The notes below the pieces were generated by a model that was not told the origin of the DNA, searched no databases, and saw only the letters and a list, made by a program, of their open reading frames with translations. A stretch of 49,872 nt of DNA from Xanthomonas populi (lineage in GTDB: Bacteria; Pseudomonadota; Gammaproteobacteria; Xanthomonadales; Xanthomonadaceae), in contig NZ_MDEJ01000004.1 in assembly GCF_002940065.1 (NCBI RefSeq), positions 15,553 through 65,424 of the forward strand. The letters run 5' to 3'. Shown piece by piece: positions 34,264 through 43,521 of this stretch; within the stretch, counting starts at the first letter, position 1; every line of letters begins with the position of its first letter. The translations under genes and the position numbers were made by a program.

Positions 34264-35686
34264 GGCCGCCGCCGCATCCCACCATATCTGGGTGGTCGAC
34301 GACGACCGTTCGGTCCGCTTCGTGCTGTCCACCGCTTTGCGCGATGCCGGCTACGCGGTGGATGGCTTCGACAGCGCCGCCGCCGCGCTGCAAGCGCTGG
34401 CCATGCGGCCCACGCCGGATCTGCTGTTCACCGACGTGCGCATGCCCGGCGAAGACGGCCTGACCCTGCTCGACAAGCTCAAGTCCAAGCACCCGCAATT
34501 GCCGGTTATTGTGATGTCGGCCTATACCGATGTGGCCAGCACTGCCGGCGCGTTTCGCGGCGGCGCGCACGAGTTTCTGTCCAAACCGTTCGATCTGGAC
34601 GATGCGGTGGCCTTGGCCGCGCGCGCGCTGCCGGATGCCGATGCCGGTGTCGACGCATTGGTCGGCGTGCCGGTGGCGCAAGGCCCGGCCGCACTGATCG
34701 GCGACACCCCGGCGATGCAGGCGTTGTTCCGCGCGATTGGCCGACTCGCGCAGGCGCCGCTGTCGGTGCTTATCAACGGCGAAACCGGCACCGGCAAGGA
34801 ACTGGTCGCACGCGCGCTGCACAACGAATCGCCGCGCGCGCGCAAATCCTTCGTCGCCCTCAACACCGCCGCCATCCCTGCGGAACTGCTGGAAAGCGAG
34901 TTGTTTGGCCATGAAGCCGGCGCCTTCACCGGCGCCACCAAACGGCATATCGGCCGCTTCGAGCAAGCCGATGGCGGCACGCTGTTTCTGGACGAAATCG
35001 GCGATATGCCGCTGCCCTTGCAGACCCGTTTGCTACGCGTGTTGGCAGAGAACGAATTCTTCCGCGTGGGTGGGCGCGAACTCATCCGCGTCGATGTACG
35101 CGTGATCGCCGCCACGCATCAAGACCTGGAAGCGTTGGTCGAACAAGGACGTTTCCGTGCCGATCTGTTGCATCGCCTGGACGTGGTGCGTCTGCAATTA
35201 CCACCGCTGCGCGAACGCGGCGGCGACATCGCGCAACTGGCCGAAAACTTCCTGGCCATGGCCGGCCGCAAACTCGACATGCTGCCCAAACGGCTGTCGT
35301 CGGCGGCGTTGGAAGGCCTGCGTCATTACGACTGGCCCGGCAACGTGCGCGAGCTGGAGAACGTGTGCTGGCGCCTGGCCGCATTGGCCACCGCCGACAT
35401 CATCGACGTGGTCGACGTGGAAGCCGCACTGGCACGTGGCGGCCGCCGCCAACGCACCGGTCGCAGCGATGGGCAATGGGACGAGATGCTGTCCAGCTGG
35501 GCCGCGCAGCGTCTGAGCGAAGGCGCCCAGGGCCTGCACGCCGAAGCCCGCGAACGCCTCGACAAGACCCTGCTCGAAGCTGCCCTGCAACTCACCCAAG
35601 GTCGCCGCGCCGAAGCCGCTGCACGCTTGGGCCTGGGCCGCAACACCGTCACCCGCAAACTCGGCCCAGGCCGAAAGCGCCGCTGA
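34256..35686 (+). CDS. ntrC: Nitrogen response regulator NtrC (GlnG)
   Basis: This 476-residue enhancer-binding protein activates sigma-54 polymerase. The receiver domain (IWVVDDDRSVRFVLSTAL, phospho-acceptor Asp in DLLFTDVRMPGEDG) is followed by the AAA+ domain with Walker A GETGTGKELVARAL, the sigma-54 contact loop EAGAFTGATKR and GTLFLDEIGDMPL. The C-terminal Fis-type helix-turn-helix ends GRRAEAAARLGLGRNTVTRK. All functional motifs are intact. Translation is coupled to ntrB by overlap. The GCAC-N7-GTGC sites before glnA and ntrB are its expected targets. Confidence 0.95.
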   Translation: MAEAAAASHHIWVVDDDRSVRFVLSTALRDAGYAVDGFDSAAAALQALAMRPTPDLLFTDVRMPGEDGLTLLDKLKSKHPQLPVIVMSAYTDVASTAGAFRGGAHEFLSKPFDLDDAVALAARALPDADAGVDALVGVPVAQGPAALIGDTPAMQALFRAIGRLAQAPLSVLINGETGTGKELVARALHNESPRARKSFVALNTAAIPAELLESELFGHEAGAFTGATKRHIGRFEQADGGTLFLDEIGDMPLPLQTRLLRVLAENEFFRVGGRELIRVDVRVIAATHQDLEALVEQGRFRADLLHRLDVVRLQLPPLRERGGDIAQLAENFLAMAGRKLDMLPKRLSSAALEGLRHYDWPGNVRELENVCWRLAALATADIIDVVDVEAALARGGRRQRTGRSDGQWDEMLSSWAAQRLSEGAQGLHAEARERLDKTLLEAALQLTQGRRAEAAARLGLGRNTVTRKLGPGRKRR

Positions 35687-35794
35687 TTCCGCACTTTGTT
35701 TGCGTGAATATGGTGAGAGTCCCGCGCCGATAACCGTGCCGCCGCACCAGCGCTGTCGCCGCACCAAGACGCAATGGGGCGTGCGCCGATTAGC

Positions 35795-35815
35795 CCTTCT
35801 CCCGCCGGGAGAAGG
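35795..35815. repeat. Short dispersed-type palindrome
   Basis: CCTTCTCCC-GCC-GGGAGAAGG is a perfect 9-bp stem inside the 293-base gap after ntrC. The motif with following GTGGCGCGTAGCGCCGGAT is a familiar kind of xanthomonad intergenic repeat and may end transcription. No gene is seen in 35687-35979. Confidence 0.5.
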
Positions 35816-35979
35816 TGGCGCGTAGCGCCGGATCAAGGATCGGGCGACGCCTAGCCTTGCGATTGGAGTGGCTGAGTCGTGCGTTGCTCGACATCGTTAC
35901 TGCGTAAAGCAATGCAATGCAGAACGCCCACATGCACTGCAGACCTTGGAGCGCTCAGCCCCCCGGCCGCACTGCGTTG

Positions 35980-36668
35980 TCAGCGCTTGCCGAACAAATG
36001 CTTGCGCTCTTCCTCACTCAGCGGCTTGCCGGCATTGGGGGTGAGCTGGTCCTTGAGCGCATAAGCACGCTGCGTGGCCGGGCGGGCGGCGATGGTGTCA
36101 TGCCAGCGCTTGAGGTGCGGGAAATCGGCGTAATCGGGGCGGATGTCGGCGTACACCTCGATCCATGGGTAGCTGGCCATGTCGGCGATGCCGTACGCGT
36201 CGCCGGCGAGAAAGGCGGCTCGGCCAGGCGCTTGTCGAGGACGCCATGCAGGCGGCGTACCTCGGTGTTGTAGCGGTCGATCGCGTAGAGAATCTTTTCC
36301 GGCGCGTAGACGTTGAAGTGGCCCATCTGGCCGCTCATCGGCCCCAGCCCGCCCATCTGCCAGAACAACCATTCCAACGCGGCGATGCGGCCGCGCGCAT
36401 CGCGCGGCAGGAAGCGGCTGGTCTTCTCTGATAGGTACAACAGGATCGCGCCGGATTCGAACACGCTCTGCGGGGCGCCGCCATCGGCAGGTGCGTGATC
36501 AACGATCGCCGGCATCTTGTTATTAGGCGAAATCTGCAAAAAGGCCGGCTCGAACTGCGCGCCTTTGCCGATGTTGACCGGCTTGAGCGTGTAGTCCAGC
36601 CCGGCCTCTTCCAGAAACAAGGTGACCTTGTGGCCGTTGGGGGTGGGCCAGTAGTACAGGTCGATCAT
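35980..36668 (-). pseudogene. Glutathione S-transferase, frameshifted
   Basis: A Nu-class/YfcG-like glutathione transferase of about 229 residues is encoded in two frames. The first, from ATG 36668, gives IDLYYWPTPNGHKVTLFLEE, NKMPAIVDHAPADGG, VFESGAILLYLSEKTSRFLP and RLHGVLDKRLAE. The second gives AAFLAGDAYGIADMASYPWI and ends KPLSEEERKHLFGKR. The break lies at about 36222-36226, where one missing base would restore the line RLA-RAAFLAGDAYG. The thioredoxin-like half keeps its start motif. As written the C-terminal substrate domain is lost. A single indel could be real or a sequencing error. Confidence 0.8.
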
Positions 36669-36920
36669 GGGGTGCTCCAGTGCGTAAAGGGCGGCATGCG
36701 GCGGCTTGCCATCGAGGATCGATAGTACGGGCAAGCCAATGCCTGCGCTTACCGTCGACAGCTCGCTGATTGGAACAATGTGTGATGCGTCTGCTCGCAG
36801 CCGATGCTGCAGTGCAAGTTGACTTCGTTAAGGCCGCGCTAACAAATGAGCGTTTGTTTCATCGACCTTTGCCCGTCCCACATGGGGCTGGCTTTTTTCG
36901 CTTGGGGGTAAGGAATCATC

Positions 36921-39900
36921 GTGAAAGAGCCACGCACCCCGCCGCGCACGCGGCCCTTGACGTCTGCCTTGCTGTTCGCATTGTCGACGCCGCTGGCTGC
37001 GCAAACCGCGCCGGCGCCGCAGTCGGCATCCACCGTCCCCAGCGCCAGCCAGGCCGATCCCGCCACGCTCGATGCCGTCCAGGTCACCGGTATCCGTGGC
37101 AGCCTCACTTCGTCGATGAACGTCAAACGCGATGCGCAAGGCATCGCCGACGGCATCGTGGCCGAGGACATCGGCAAGTTCCCCGATACCAATCTGGCCG
37201 AATCGCTGCAACGCATCAGCGGCGTGTCGATCGACCGCTCGCTGGGCGAAGGCTCGCGCGTGACCGTGCGCGGCGTCGGCCCGGACTTCAACCTGGTGCT
37301 GTTGAACGGCCGGCAGATGCCGGGTGCCAGCATCGAAGAATCCAATGCCTCCAACTCGCGTGCGTTCGACTTCGCCAATCTGGCGTCCGAGTCGATCTCC
37401 GGCATCGAGGTGTTCAAGACCAGCCGCGCCAGCACGCCTACCGGCGGCATCGGTGCGACGATCAACATCAAGACCAGCCGGCCGCTGGACAACCCGGGCC
37501 TGCATGCCAATGTCGGCCTCAAGGGCGTGCACGATGCGTCCAACGAGAACCTGCCCGGGCGTTTGCAGGGCGATGCGCTGACCCCGGAAATCTCCGGCAT
37601 CTTCAGCAATACCTCGGCCGACGGGCGCTTTGGCGTGTCGCTGAGCGGCAGTTACCAGGAACGCGACTTCGGCTATAGCCAGGTCGGTGTGCCCAACGGC
37701 TGGCGTTCGTTCCGTGGCGATTCCACTGCTTACGGCACCATCCCGCAGCCGGGTACGCCGGGCTCGGAAAACATCGTCAACCGCCCCGGCCCGAACGATA
37801 TCTATTCGGTCCCGCAGAACCTCAATTACCGCGTGGTCGGCGTGGAGCGCCAACGCACCAATGGTCAGTTGACGCTGCAGTACAGGCCGCTGGACAACAT
37901 CACCACGACGCTGGATTACACGTACTCCGAAAACAAGATCCAGCAGCAGCGCAACGAGATGTCGGTGTGGTTCAACTACGGCCCGTCGGCCAGCGCCTGG
38001 ACCAACGGTCCGGTGGCGGGGCCGGTGACCTATTCGGAAATCGTCAATCCGGCCACCAGCGATCTGGCCACCGCCGGCTCCAATGCGGCCACGCGCAACC
38101 AGAACAAGTCGCTGGGCTTCAACGTGGACTGGGCGGTGAACGACCAGTTCAAGCTCAACGTCGACATCCACCGCTCCACCGCCGAAGCCGGTGCGGACAG
38201 CCCGTACGGCTCGAGCAATTCGCTGGGTGTGTCGGGCTTTTATCGCGGCACCTCGGTGGTGGATTTCAGCAAGGATTTTCCGGTGTTGCAGCAGCAGTTG
38301 GGCTTCGGCCTGACCGGGCTGGATCCGTCGCGCACCTTGGTCACCGGCTCGGCGTTTCGCAACAGCTACATGAAGTCGGAAATCAATCAGGCGCAGGTCA
38401 ACGGCGACTTCACCTTCGAAAATTATTCGCAGTTGAAGTTCGGTATCGGCAGCACCGAGGTCAAGAACCGCTCGGCGTTCTCCAACGTGCAGCGCGACAC
38501 CTGGGGCGGCAACGGCACCGCAGCCGATTATCCGGATGATCTGTGGATTCCCAGCGCGTTTGCGCAGTACTTCGATGCGATCGATGGCAGCGGCAACCCG
38601 GCGCAGTTCAATCAGCTGTTGCTGTTCGACTTCGAGCGTGCACGCCAGGCCGCCGCGCAGGTGGCTGGCGATGATGCGCTGTACCGCACCTCGCCGGTCT
38701 TCAATACCGACCGCCGCGTGACCGAAAAGTCCAAGAACGCCTATCTGCAGTGGAACAACAGCTGGGACGATCTGCGCGTGCCGATCAGCCTGGCCGCCGG
38801 CGTGCGTTACGAAGAAACCAAGGTGGACGCGCAGGCGCTGGTGCCGGTTGCGGTGGGCATCGACTGGGTCGCCAACAACGAGTTGCCGATCCGCCTGGCA
38901 GACTCGGCGTTCGCCAGTGGTAGCGGCACATACGAATACTGGCTGCCCAGCCTGGATCTGAGCTTCAAGCTCACCGAGAATCTGGTGCTGCGCGGCAGCT
39001 ACGGCGAAACCATCGGCCGCCCCGGCTGGGGCGATATCCAGGGCGGGCAGACGCTCAACCAGATCGCGCGCCTGGAAGGCGGCACCGGCCAGGAAGGCAA
39101 CCCCGGCCTCAAGCCGCTGCTGTCGCATAACTTCGACCTGTCGCTGGAGTGGTACTACAGCGATGCCAGCTACGCCTCGATGGGCTTCTTCCGCAAGAAC
39201 ATCGACAACTACATCGGCGTGACCACGCGCGACGATGCTTCGCTGGGCTTGAACACGCCAGTGGGCGGTGCGTACTGGAACCAAGCGCTGGGCAACGGTT
39301 GCGCCTCGGCCGATCTGACCTGCATCCGCAACTACATCTTCCGCAATCGCGGCGGTGCGCCGGGCGTGGTGCGCGGGGCCGACGATGCCAATGGCAACGC
39401 CACCGGCGTGATCAGCGGGCAACCGGGCGATCCGGTGGCCAACTTCGCCATCACTGCGCCGGCCAATCAGCGCTCGGCCTCGCTGGACGGCTGGGAATTC
39501 AATCTGCAGCACATGTTCGGGCAGAGCGGCTTCGGTGTGTCGGCCAACTACACCATGGTCGACTCCGGGTTGACCTACGACAACGACGTGATCGGCGAGC
39601 AATTCGCGCTGGAAGGCTTGAGCGATTCGGCCAACGTGGTCGGCTTTTACGATCGCGACAAGTGGCAGGTGCGTGCGGCCTACAACTGGCGAGACGAGTT
39701 CCTGGCCGCACGTTTTGATGGCAGCGGCCAGCCCAACCCGGTCTATACCGAAGCCTATGGTCAGCTGGATCTTAGCATCGGTTATCAATGGACCGAGAAC
39801 CTGTCGCTGAGCCTGGAGGCGATCAACCTCACCGACGAGGCACAGCGTCAGCACGGCCGTCACCCGAACCAGATCGTCTACGCCACCCAGACCGGCCCGC

Positions 39901-39935
39901 GCTACATGTTGGGCGTGCGCTACAAGTTCTGGTGA
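36921..39935 (+). CDS. TonB-dependent outer-membrane receptor
   Basis: This 1004-residue receptor starts at a GTG 7 bases behind AAGGA and has a signal peptide ending around LSTPLAAQTA. The plug domain is clear: LDAVQVTGIRGSLTSSMNVK (TonB box/plug start), FPDTNLAESLQRISGVSIDR and GSRVTVRGVGPDFNLVLLNG. A large beta-barrel follows, and the protein ends YMLGVRYKFW with the terminal aromatic needed for outer-membrane assembly. It belongs to the Caulobacter/Xanthomonas-type receptors (TIGR01782-like), many of which import plant carbohydrates or aromatic compounds. sapC, a cupin and a halogenase follow on the same strand, a recurrent neighbourhood. The ligand is unknown. Confidence 0.93.
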   Translation: MKEPRTPPRTRPLTSALLFALSTPLAAQTAPAPQSASTVPSASQADPATLDAVQVTGIRGSLTSSMNVKRDAQGIADGIVAEDIGKFPDTNLAESLQRISGVSIDRSLGEGSRVTVRGVGPDFNLVLLNGRQMPGASIEESNASNSRAFDFANLASESISGIEVFKTSRASTPTGGIGATINIKTSRPLDNPGLHANVGLKGVHDASNENLPGRLQGDALTPEISGIFSNTSADGRFGVSLSGSYQERDFGYSQVGVPNGWRSFRGDSTAYGTIPQPGTPGSENIVNRPGPNDIYSVPQNLNYRVVGVERQRTNGQLTLQYRPLDNITTTLDYTYSENKIQQQRNEMSVWFNYGPSASAWTNGPVAGPVTYSEIVNPATSDLATAGSNAATRNQNKSLGFNVDWAVNDQFKLNVDIHRSTAEAGADSPYGSSNSLGVSGFYRGTSVVDFSKDFPVLQQQLGFGLTGLDPSRTLVTGSAFRNSYMKSEINQAQVNGDFTFENYSQLKFGIGSTEVKNRSAFSNVQRDTWGGNGTAADYPDDLWIPSAFAQYFDAIDGSGNPAQFNQLLLFDFERARQAAAQVAGDDALYRTSPVFNTDRRVTEKSKNAYLQWNNSWDDLRVPISLAAGVRYEETKVDAQALVPVAVGIDWVANNELPIRLADSAFASGSGTYEYWLPSLDLSFKLTENLVLRGSYGETIGRPGWGDIQGGQTLNQIARLEGGTGQEGNPGLKPLLSHNFDLSLEWYYSDASYASMGFFRKNIDNYIGVTTRDDASLGLNTPVGGAYWNQALGNGCASADLTCIRNYIFRNRGGAPGVVRGADDANGNATGVISGQPGDPVANFAITAPANQRSASLDGWEFNLQHMFGQSGFGVSANYTMVDSGLTYDNDVIGEQFALEGLSDSANVVGFYDRDKWQVRAAYNWRDEFLAARFDGSGQPNPVYTEAYGQLDLSIGYQWTENLSLSLEAINLTDEAQRQHGRHPNQIVYATQTGPRYMLGVRYKFW

Positions 39936-39977
39936 GGCAGCGCTGATCGATTGAGCGGCCCAGGCAGTCCATCTGCC

Positions 39978-40011
39978 GGGGCCGCTCGCACGGCCCCGCC
40001 CTGTCGCTTTT
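39978..40011 (+). terminator. Hairpin after the TonB-dependent receptor
   Basis: GGGGCCG / CGGCCCC form a perfect 7-bp stem with a 6-base loop (39978-39997). CTTTT follows nine bases later at 40007-40011. It could partly separate the receptor from the sapC-cupin-halogenase genes. Confidence 0.45.
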
Positions 40012-40096
40012 CCGGATGGAGTGGATCCGGGACTTGCCACGCCAAGCCAACTATCCAAGCATGGGCCACGCGCCCCGCGTGATGTGCCACTCCCCC

Positions 40097-40801
40097 ATGA
40101 CCAATGCCGTGTTGTTAAACAATCTCGATCACCGCGATCTGCGTGTGATCACCGCCCATGGCGCCGCCTTCGGCGACGACGTGATGTCGGCTGTGACGTT
40201 TCCGCAGGAATTTCGCCAAGTCCAGGCGCAATACCCGATCGTGTTCCATCGCAGCGGCGAGCGCAGTTTTCAGCCGCTGGCGTTGCTGGGCTTACGCCTG
40301 GGCGAAAACCTGTTTCTGGATGGCGCGCGCTGGGATGCCCCGTATGTGCCGCTGGCGATTCAACGCCAACCGTTTCTGATCGGCGAGCAAGCGGACGGGC
40401 CGATGGTACATCTGGATCTGGACAGCCCGCGCGTCAGCAGCACCGACGGCGAGTTGCTGTTTCGCGAACACGGCGGCACCACCGAGTTTCTCGACCACAT
40501 CAGCCAGGTGTTGCGCACCTTGCACGATGGGCTGGCGGCGAGCGCAGCCTTCGTCGGACGCTTGCTCAATTACGATCTGCTCGAACCGTTCGTGTTCGAT
40601 GCCACGCTGGAAAACCGCCTGGACTGCCGTCTGACCGGGCTATACGCCGTGCACGAAGAGCGCCTGCGCGCACTCGACGATGCCGCGCTGCTCAAGTTGC
40701 ACCGGCATTGGCGATCTGGAGCCGCTGTACATGGCGGTGGCCTCGATCGCGCAGTTCCGCGCCATCTGCTCGACCGCATGCAGCGACGCCATGCAGGCTG
40801 A
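40097..40801 (+). CDS. SapC family protein with scrambled C-terminal segment
   Basis: This 234-residue SapC-family protein is of the kind found with TonB receptors and halogenases (HRDLRVITAHGAAFGDDVMS, FPQEFRQVQAQYPIVFHRSG, PYVPLAIQRQPFLIGEQ, GLYAVHEERLRALDDAALLK). After LLKLHR (about residue 203) the frame is shifted. The expected ending IGDLEPLYMAVASIAQFRA is written in the +1 frame because of one extra C near 40706. Two more bases near 40763-40766 bring the frame back, so the protein still ends LLDRMQRRHAG. About 20 conserved residues are thus replaced by unrelated ones. Whether the product works is doubtful. The stop overlaps the cupin start. Confidence 0.75.
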   Translation: MTNAVLLNNLDHRDLRVITAHGAAFGDDVMSAVTFPQEFRQVQAQYPIVFHRSGERSFQPLALLGLRLGENLFLDGARWDAPYVPLAIQRQPFLIGEQADGPMVHLDLDSPRVSSTDGELLFREHGGTTEFLDHISQVLRTLHDGLAASAAFVGRLLNYDLLEPFVFDATLENRLDCRLTGLYAVHEERLRALDDAALLKLHRHWRSGAAVHGGGLDRAVPRHLLDRMQRRHAG

Positions 40802-41804
40802 GCCGCGCGCCATCGAAGAACGGCACGGGCTGGACCCGCAGCAGCTGGACCCGGCCGTGCTGCGCTCCACCACGCCACTGGTGTTGCGCGGGCTGGTGCG
40901 CGACTGGCCGCTGGCGCAGGCCGGCGCGACCTCTGCCCAGGCAGCGGCCGCGTACCTGCGCGGTTTCGATCGCGGCCAGGCGGTGGTGGCACAGGTCGGC
41001 CCGCCGGAGATCGGTGGGCGCTTTTTCTACAACGCCGACATGAGCGGCTTCAATTTCCGCCCCGAGCGCGTGCCGCTGAGCGTGGTGCTGGACACCTTGC
41101 TGCGCGATCTGCATAACCCACAGCCGCCGGCAATCTATGTCGGCTCCACCACGCTGGACACCTACCTGCCCGGCCTGCGCGCACACAACCCGATCGCGCT
41201 GCCGCAAGCTGAGCCGCTGGCCAGCATCTGGATTGGCAACCGCACCCGCATCGCCGCGCATCAGGACCTGCCGGACAACCTGGCCTGCGTGGTCGCCGGG
41301 CGCCGCCGCTTCACCCTGTTTCCGCCCACGCAATTGGCCAATCTCTACATCGGCCCGATCGATCTCACCCCGGCCGGGCAGCCGGTCAGCCTGGTCGATA
41401 TCACCGCGCCGGATCTGCAGCGTTTTCCACGCTATGCGCAAGCGCTGCAACACGCGCGGGTGGCCGAGCTGGCACCGGGCGATGCGCTTTTCATTCCCAG
41501 CATGTGGTGGCATCACATCCAAGCGCTGGACGCCTTCAACGTGCTGGTGAACTTCTGGTGGCGGCAAAGCCCGGCCTACATGGATTCGCCGATGAATGCA
41601 CTGATGCTGGCGCTGCTCACCATCCGCGATCTGCCAGCGGAGCAACGCGCCATCTGGCAGGACGTCTTCGACCATTACGTGTTCGATGCCGACGCGCACA
41701 CCGCCGCGCATGTGCCCGAGGCGGCGCGTGGCGTGCTGGCGCCGATGGACGAGACCCGTGCCCGCAGCCTGCGCGCACGGTTGCTGCAACGCCTGAATCG
41801 CTGA
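40791..41804 (+). CDS. Cupin-8/JmjC-like oxygenase
   Basis: This 337-residue protein has the cupin_8 layout of Fe(II)/2-oxoglutarate oxygenases. It has STTPLVLRGLVRDWPLAQAG at the N-terminus, then YVGSTTLDTYLPGLRAHNP, the metal motif in RIAAHQDLPDNLACVVAGRR (His and Asp of HxD), RFTLFPPTQLANLYIGPID and the distal histidine in ALFIPSMWWHHIQAL. The iron ligands look complete. Such cupins recur between SapC and the tryptophan-halogenase-like gene in Xanthomonadales and Caulobacterales. The substrate is unknown, though a shared substrate with the halogenase is plausible. The start overlaps the sapC stop by 11 bases. Confidence 0.85.
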   Translation: MQAEPRAIEERHGLDPQQLDPAVLRSTTPLVLRGLVRDWPLAQAGATSAQAAAAYLRGFDRGQAVVAQVGPPEIGGRFFYNADMSGFNFRPERVPLSVVLDTLLRDLHNPQPPAIYVGSTTLDTYLPGLRAHNPIALPQAEPLASIWIGNRTRIAAHQDLPDNLACVVAGRRRFTLFPPTQLANLYIGPIDLTPAGQPVSLVDITAPDLQRFPRYAQALQHARVAELAPGDALFIPSMWWHHIQALDAFNVLVNFWWRQSPAYMDSPMNALMLALLTIRDLPAEQRAIWQDVFDHYVFDADAHTAAHVPEAARGVLAPMDETRARSLRARLLQRLNR

Positions 41805-41816
41805 GGACCACTCGCC

Positions 41817-43382
41817 ATGCCCGACACCCCATCTTCCGATCCGCAACAACGCCCGGTGCGCCGCGTCGTCATCGCCGGTGGCGGCACCGCCGGTTGGATG
41901 GCTGCTGCGGCGTTGTCCAAGGTGCTGGGCCGGCAACTGCAGATCACCCTGGTGGAATCGGACGAGATCGGCACGGTGGGCGTGGGCGAAGCCACCATCC
42001 CCAGCCTGGTCACCTTCCACCGTCTGCTGGAGATCGACGAGGCAGCCTTCATGGCCGCAACGCAGGCCACCATCAAGCTCGGTATCGGCTTCGAACAGTG
42101 GCGCGATGTGGACCGGCACTACATCCATTCCTTCGGCCACACCGGCACCGATCACTGGAGCGCGGGCTTTCAGCATTTCTGGTTGAAGGGCCGGCAGCGT
42201 GGCGTGGCGCGCGACTTCGGCGACTATTGCCTGGAGCTGCGCGCCGCACAGGAAGGCCGCTTCGCGCATCTTCCCAACGGCGGCATGCATTACGCCTATC
42301 ACCTGGATGCCGGCCTGTACGCGCGCTTCCTGCGGCGTTTTGGCGAAGGCTTCGGCGTGCAGCGCATCGAAGGGCGCATCAGCCACGTGGAGACAGATGC
42401 GCACCGCGGTGATCTCACTGCACTGGTGCTGGACGAAGGCACGCGCGTGGAAGGCGATCTGTTTCTGGATTGCACCGGTTTCCGCAGCCTGTTGATCGGG
42501 CAGACGCTGGGGGTGGGCGCGGACGATTGGTCGCACTGGTTGTTCGCCGACAGCGCGCTGGCGGTGCAGACCGAACCGGTCGGCGCACCGCTGCCTTACA
42601 CCCGCTCGCGCGCCGATCAGGCGGGCTGGATGTGGCGCATTCCGCTGCAGCACCGGGTCGGCAACGGCATCGTGTATTCCAGCCGCTACATGGACCAGGA
42701 CAGCGCTGCGCAGGTCTTGCAGCGCAATCTCAGCGGCCGCGCGCTGACGCAGCCGCGCGCGTTGCGCTTCACGCCCAACCAGCGGCATCGGGTGTGGGAA
42801 AAGAACTGCGTGGCGCTGGGTCTGGCCAGCGGCTTTCTGGAGCCGTTGGAATCGACCAATATCCATTTGATCCAGCGCGGTATCATCCGCTTGATGCAGA
42901 CCTTTCCGCAGATCATCAACGACGTCGATATCGCCGAGTACAACCGCCAGGCCGCCGAATAAATCACCCATATCCGCGATTTCGTGATCCTGCATTACCA
43001 CGCCACCGACCGCCGCGACACGCCGTTCTGGCGCGATTGCGCGGCAATGGAGATCCCCGACACGCTGCGGCACCGGGTGGAGTTGTTCCGCCAGAGCGGG
43101 CGGGTCTTCCATCAGGCCAACGAACTGTTTGCCGAGAACTCGTGGGTACAGGTGATGCTGGGCCAGGGCATCACGCCCCGGCAGCATCATCCGGTGGCCG
43201 ACCTGATGGGCGATGCGGAGCTGAGCCACTTCCTGGAGAACATCCGCACGCGTGTCGATGCCACGTTGGTGCGGCTGCCCGCGCATGCTGACTTTCTGCG
43301 GCGTTATTGCCCTGCGCCGCCGCTGCCCGAGCCGGCCGCACGGCTGCCGGCCGATGCGGCGCTCGCCACCCCGGCGGCATGA
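41817..43382 (+). pseudogene. Flavin-dependent (tryptophan-type) halogenase with internal stop
   Basis: A full-length FAD-dependent halogenase of about 521 residues is present except for one stop codon, TAA at 42960-42962 (codon 382). Before it lie the FAD loop VVIAGGGTAGWMAAAALSKV, the catalytic lysine region ATIKLGIGFEQW, the diagnostic WMWRIP and the active-site glutamate in FLEPLESTNIHLI. After it, in the same frame, come THIRDFVILHYHATDRRDTP, FWRDCAAMEIPD and the normal C-terminus. Truncation removes about 140 residues. Apart from the stop the gene is intact, so the loss is recent or the base is an error. Related Xanthomonas enzymes brominate indoles. Confidence 0.88.
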
Positions 43383-43521
43383 AAGTGCGCCCACCCCCGC
43401 GCCCCCTTTGGCTTAGACCGCCCCGGCAATGCTAGATTGCCGCCTTGCCGTCCATTGCGGGAACAATGGCCGGCGCTCGCCGCATCAACGTTATCTATCG
43501 CACTCGGGGTAAGGGGGACGC

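Noticed and set aside
36819-36847. Possible sigma-70 promoter of the TonB receptor (TTGACT followed by ACAAAT)
   Set aside because: The -35 is good, but no -10 hexamer at 16-18 bases has more than three matches.
36828-40058. Minus-strand open frame of more than 1000 codons opposite the TonB-dependent receptor
   Set aside because: It is an antisense artefact of high-GC codon usage. The plus strand has plug and barrel motifs, a signal peptide and a proper C-terminus, while the antisense product shows no domain.
42960-42962. Programmed readthrough or recoding at the halogenase TAA
   Set aside because: There is no nearby recoding signal, TAA is not used for selenocysteine or pyrrolysine here, and the family normally has a sense codon, so a nonsense mutation is simpler.
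40692-43394. Minus-strand 900-codon open frame opposite the cupin and halogenase
   Set aside because: Same cause. The sense strand encodes recognised enzymes and the antisense translation is low-complexity.
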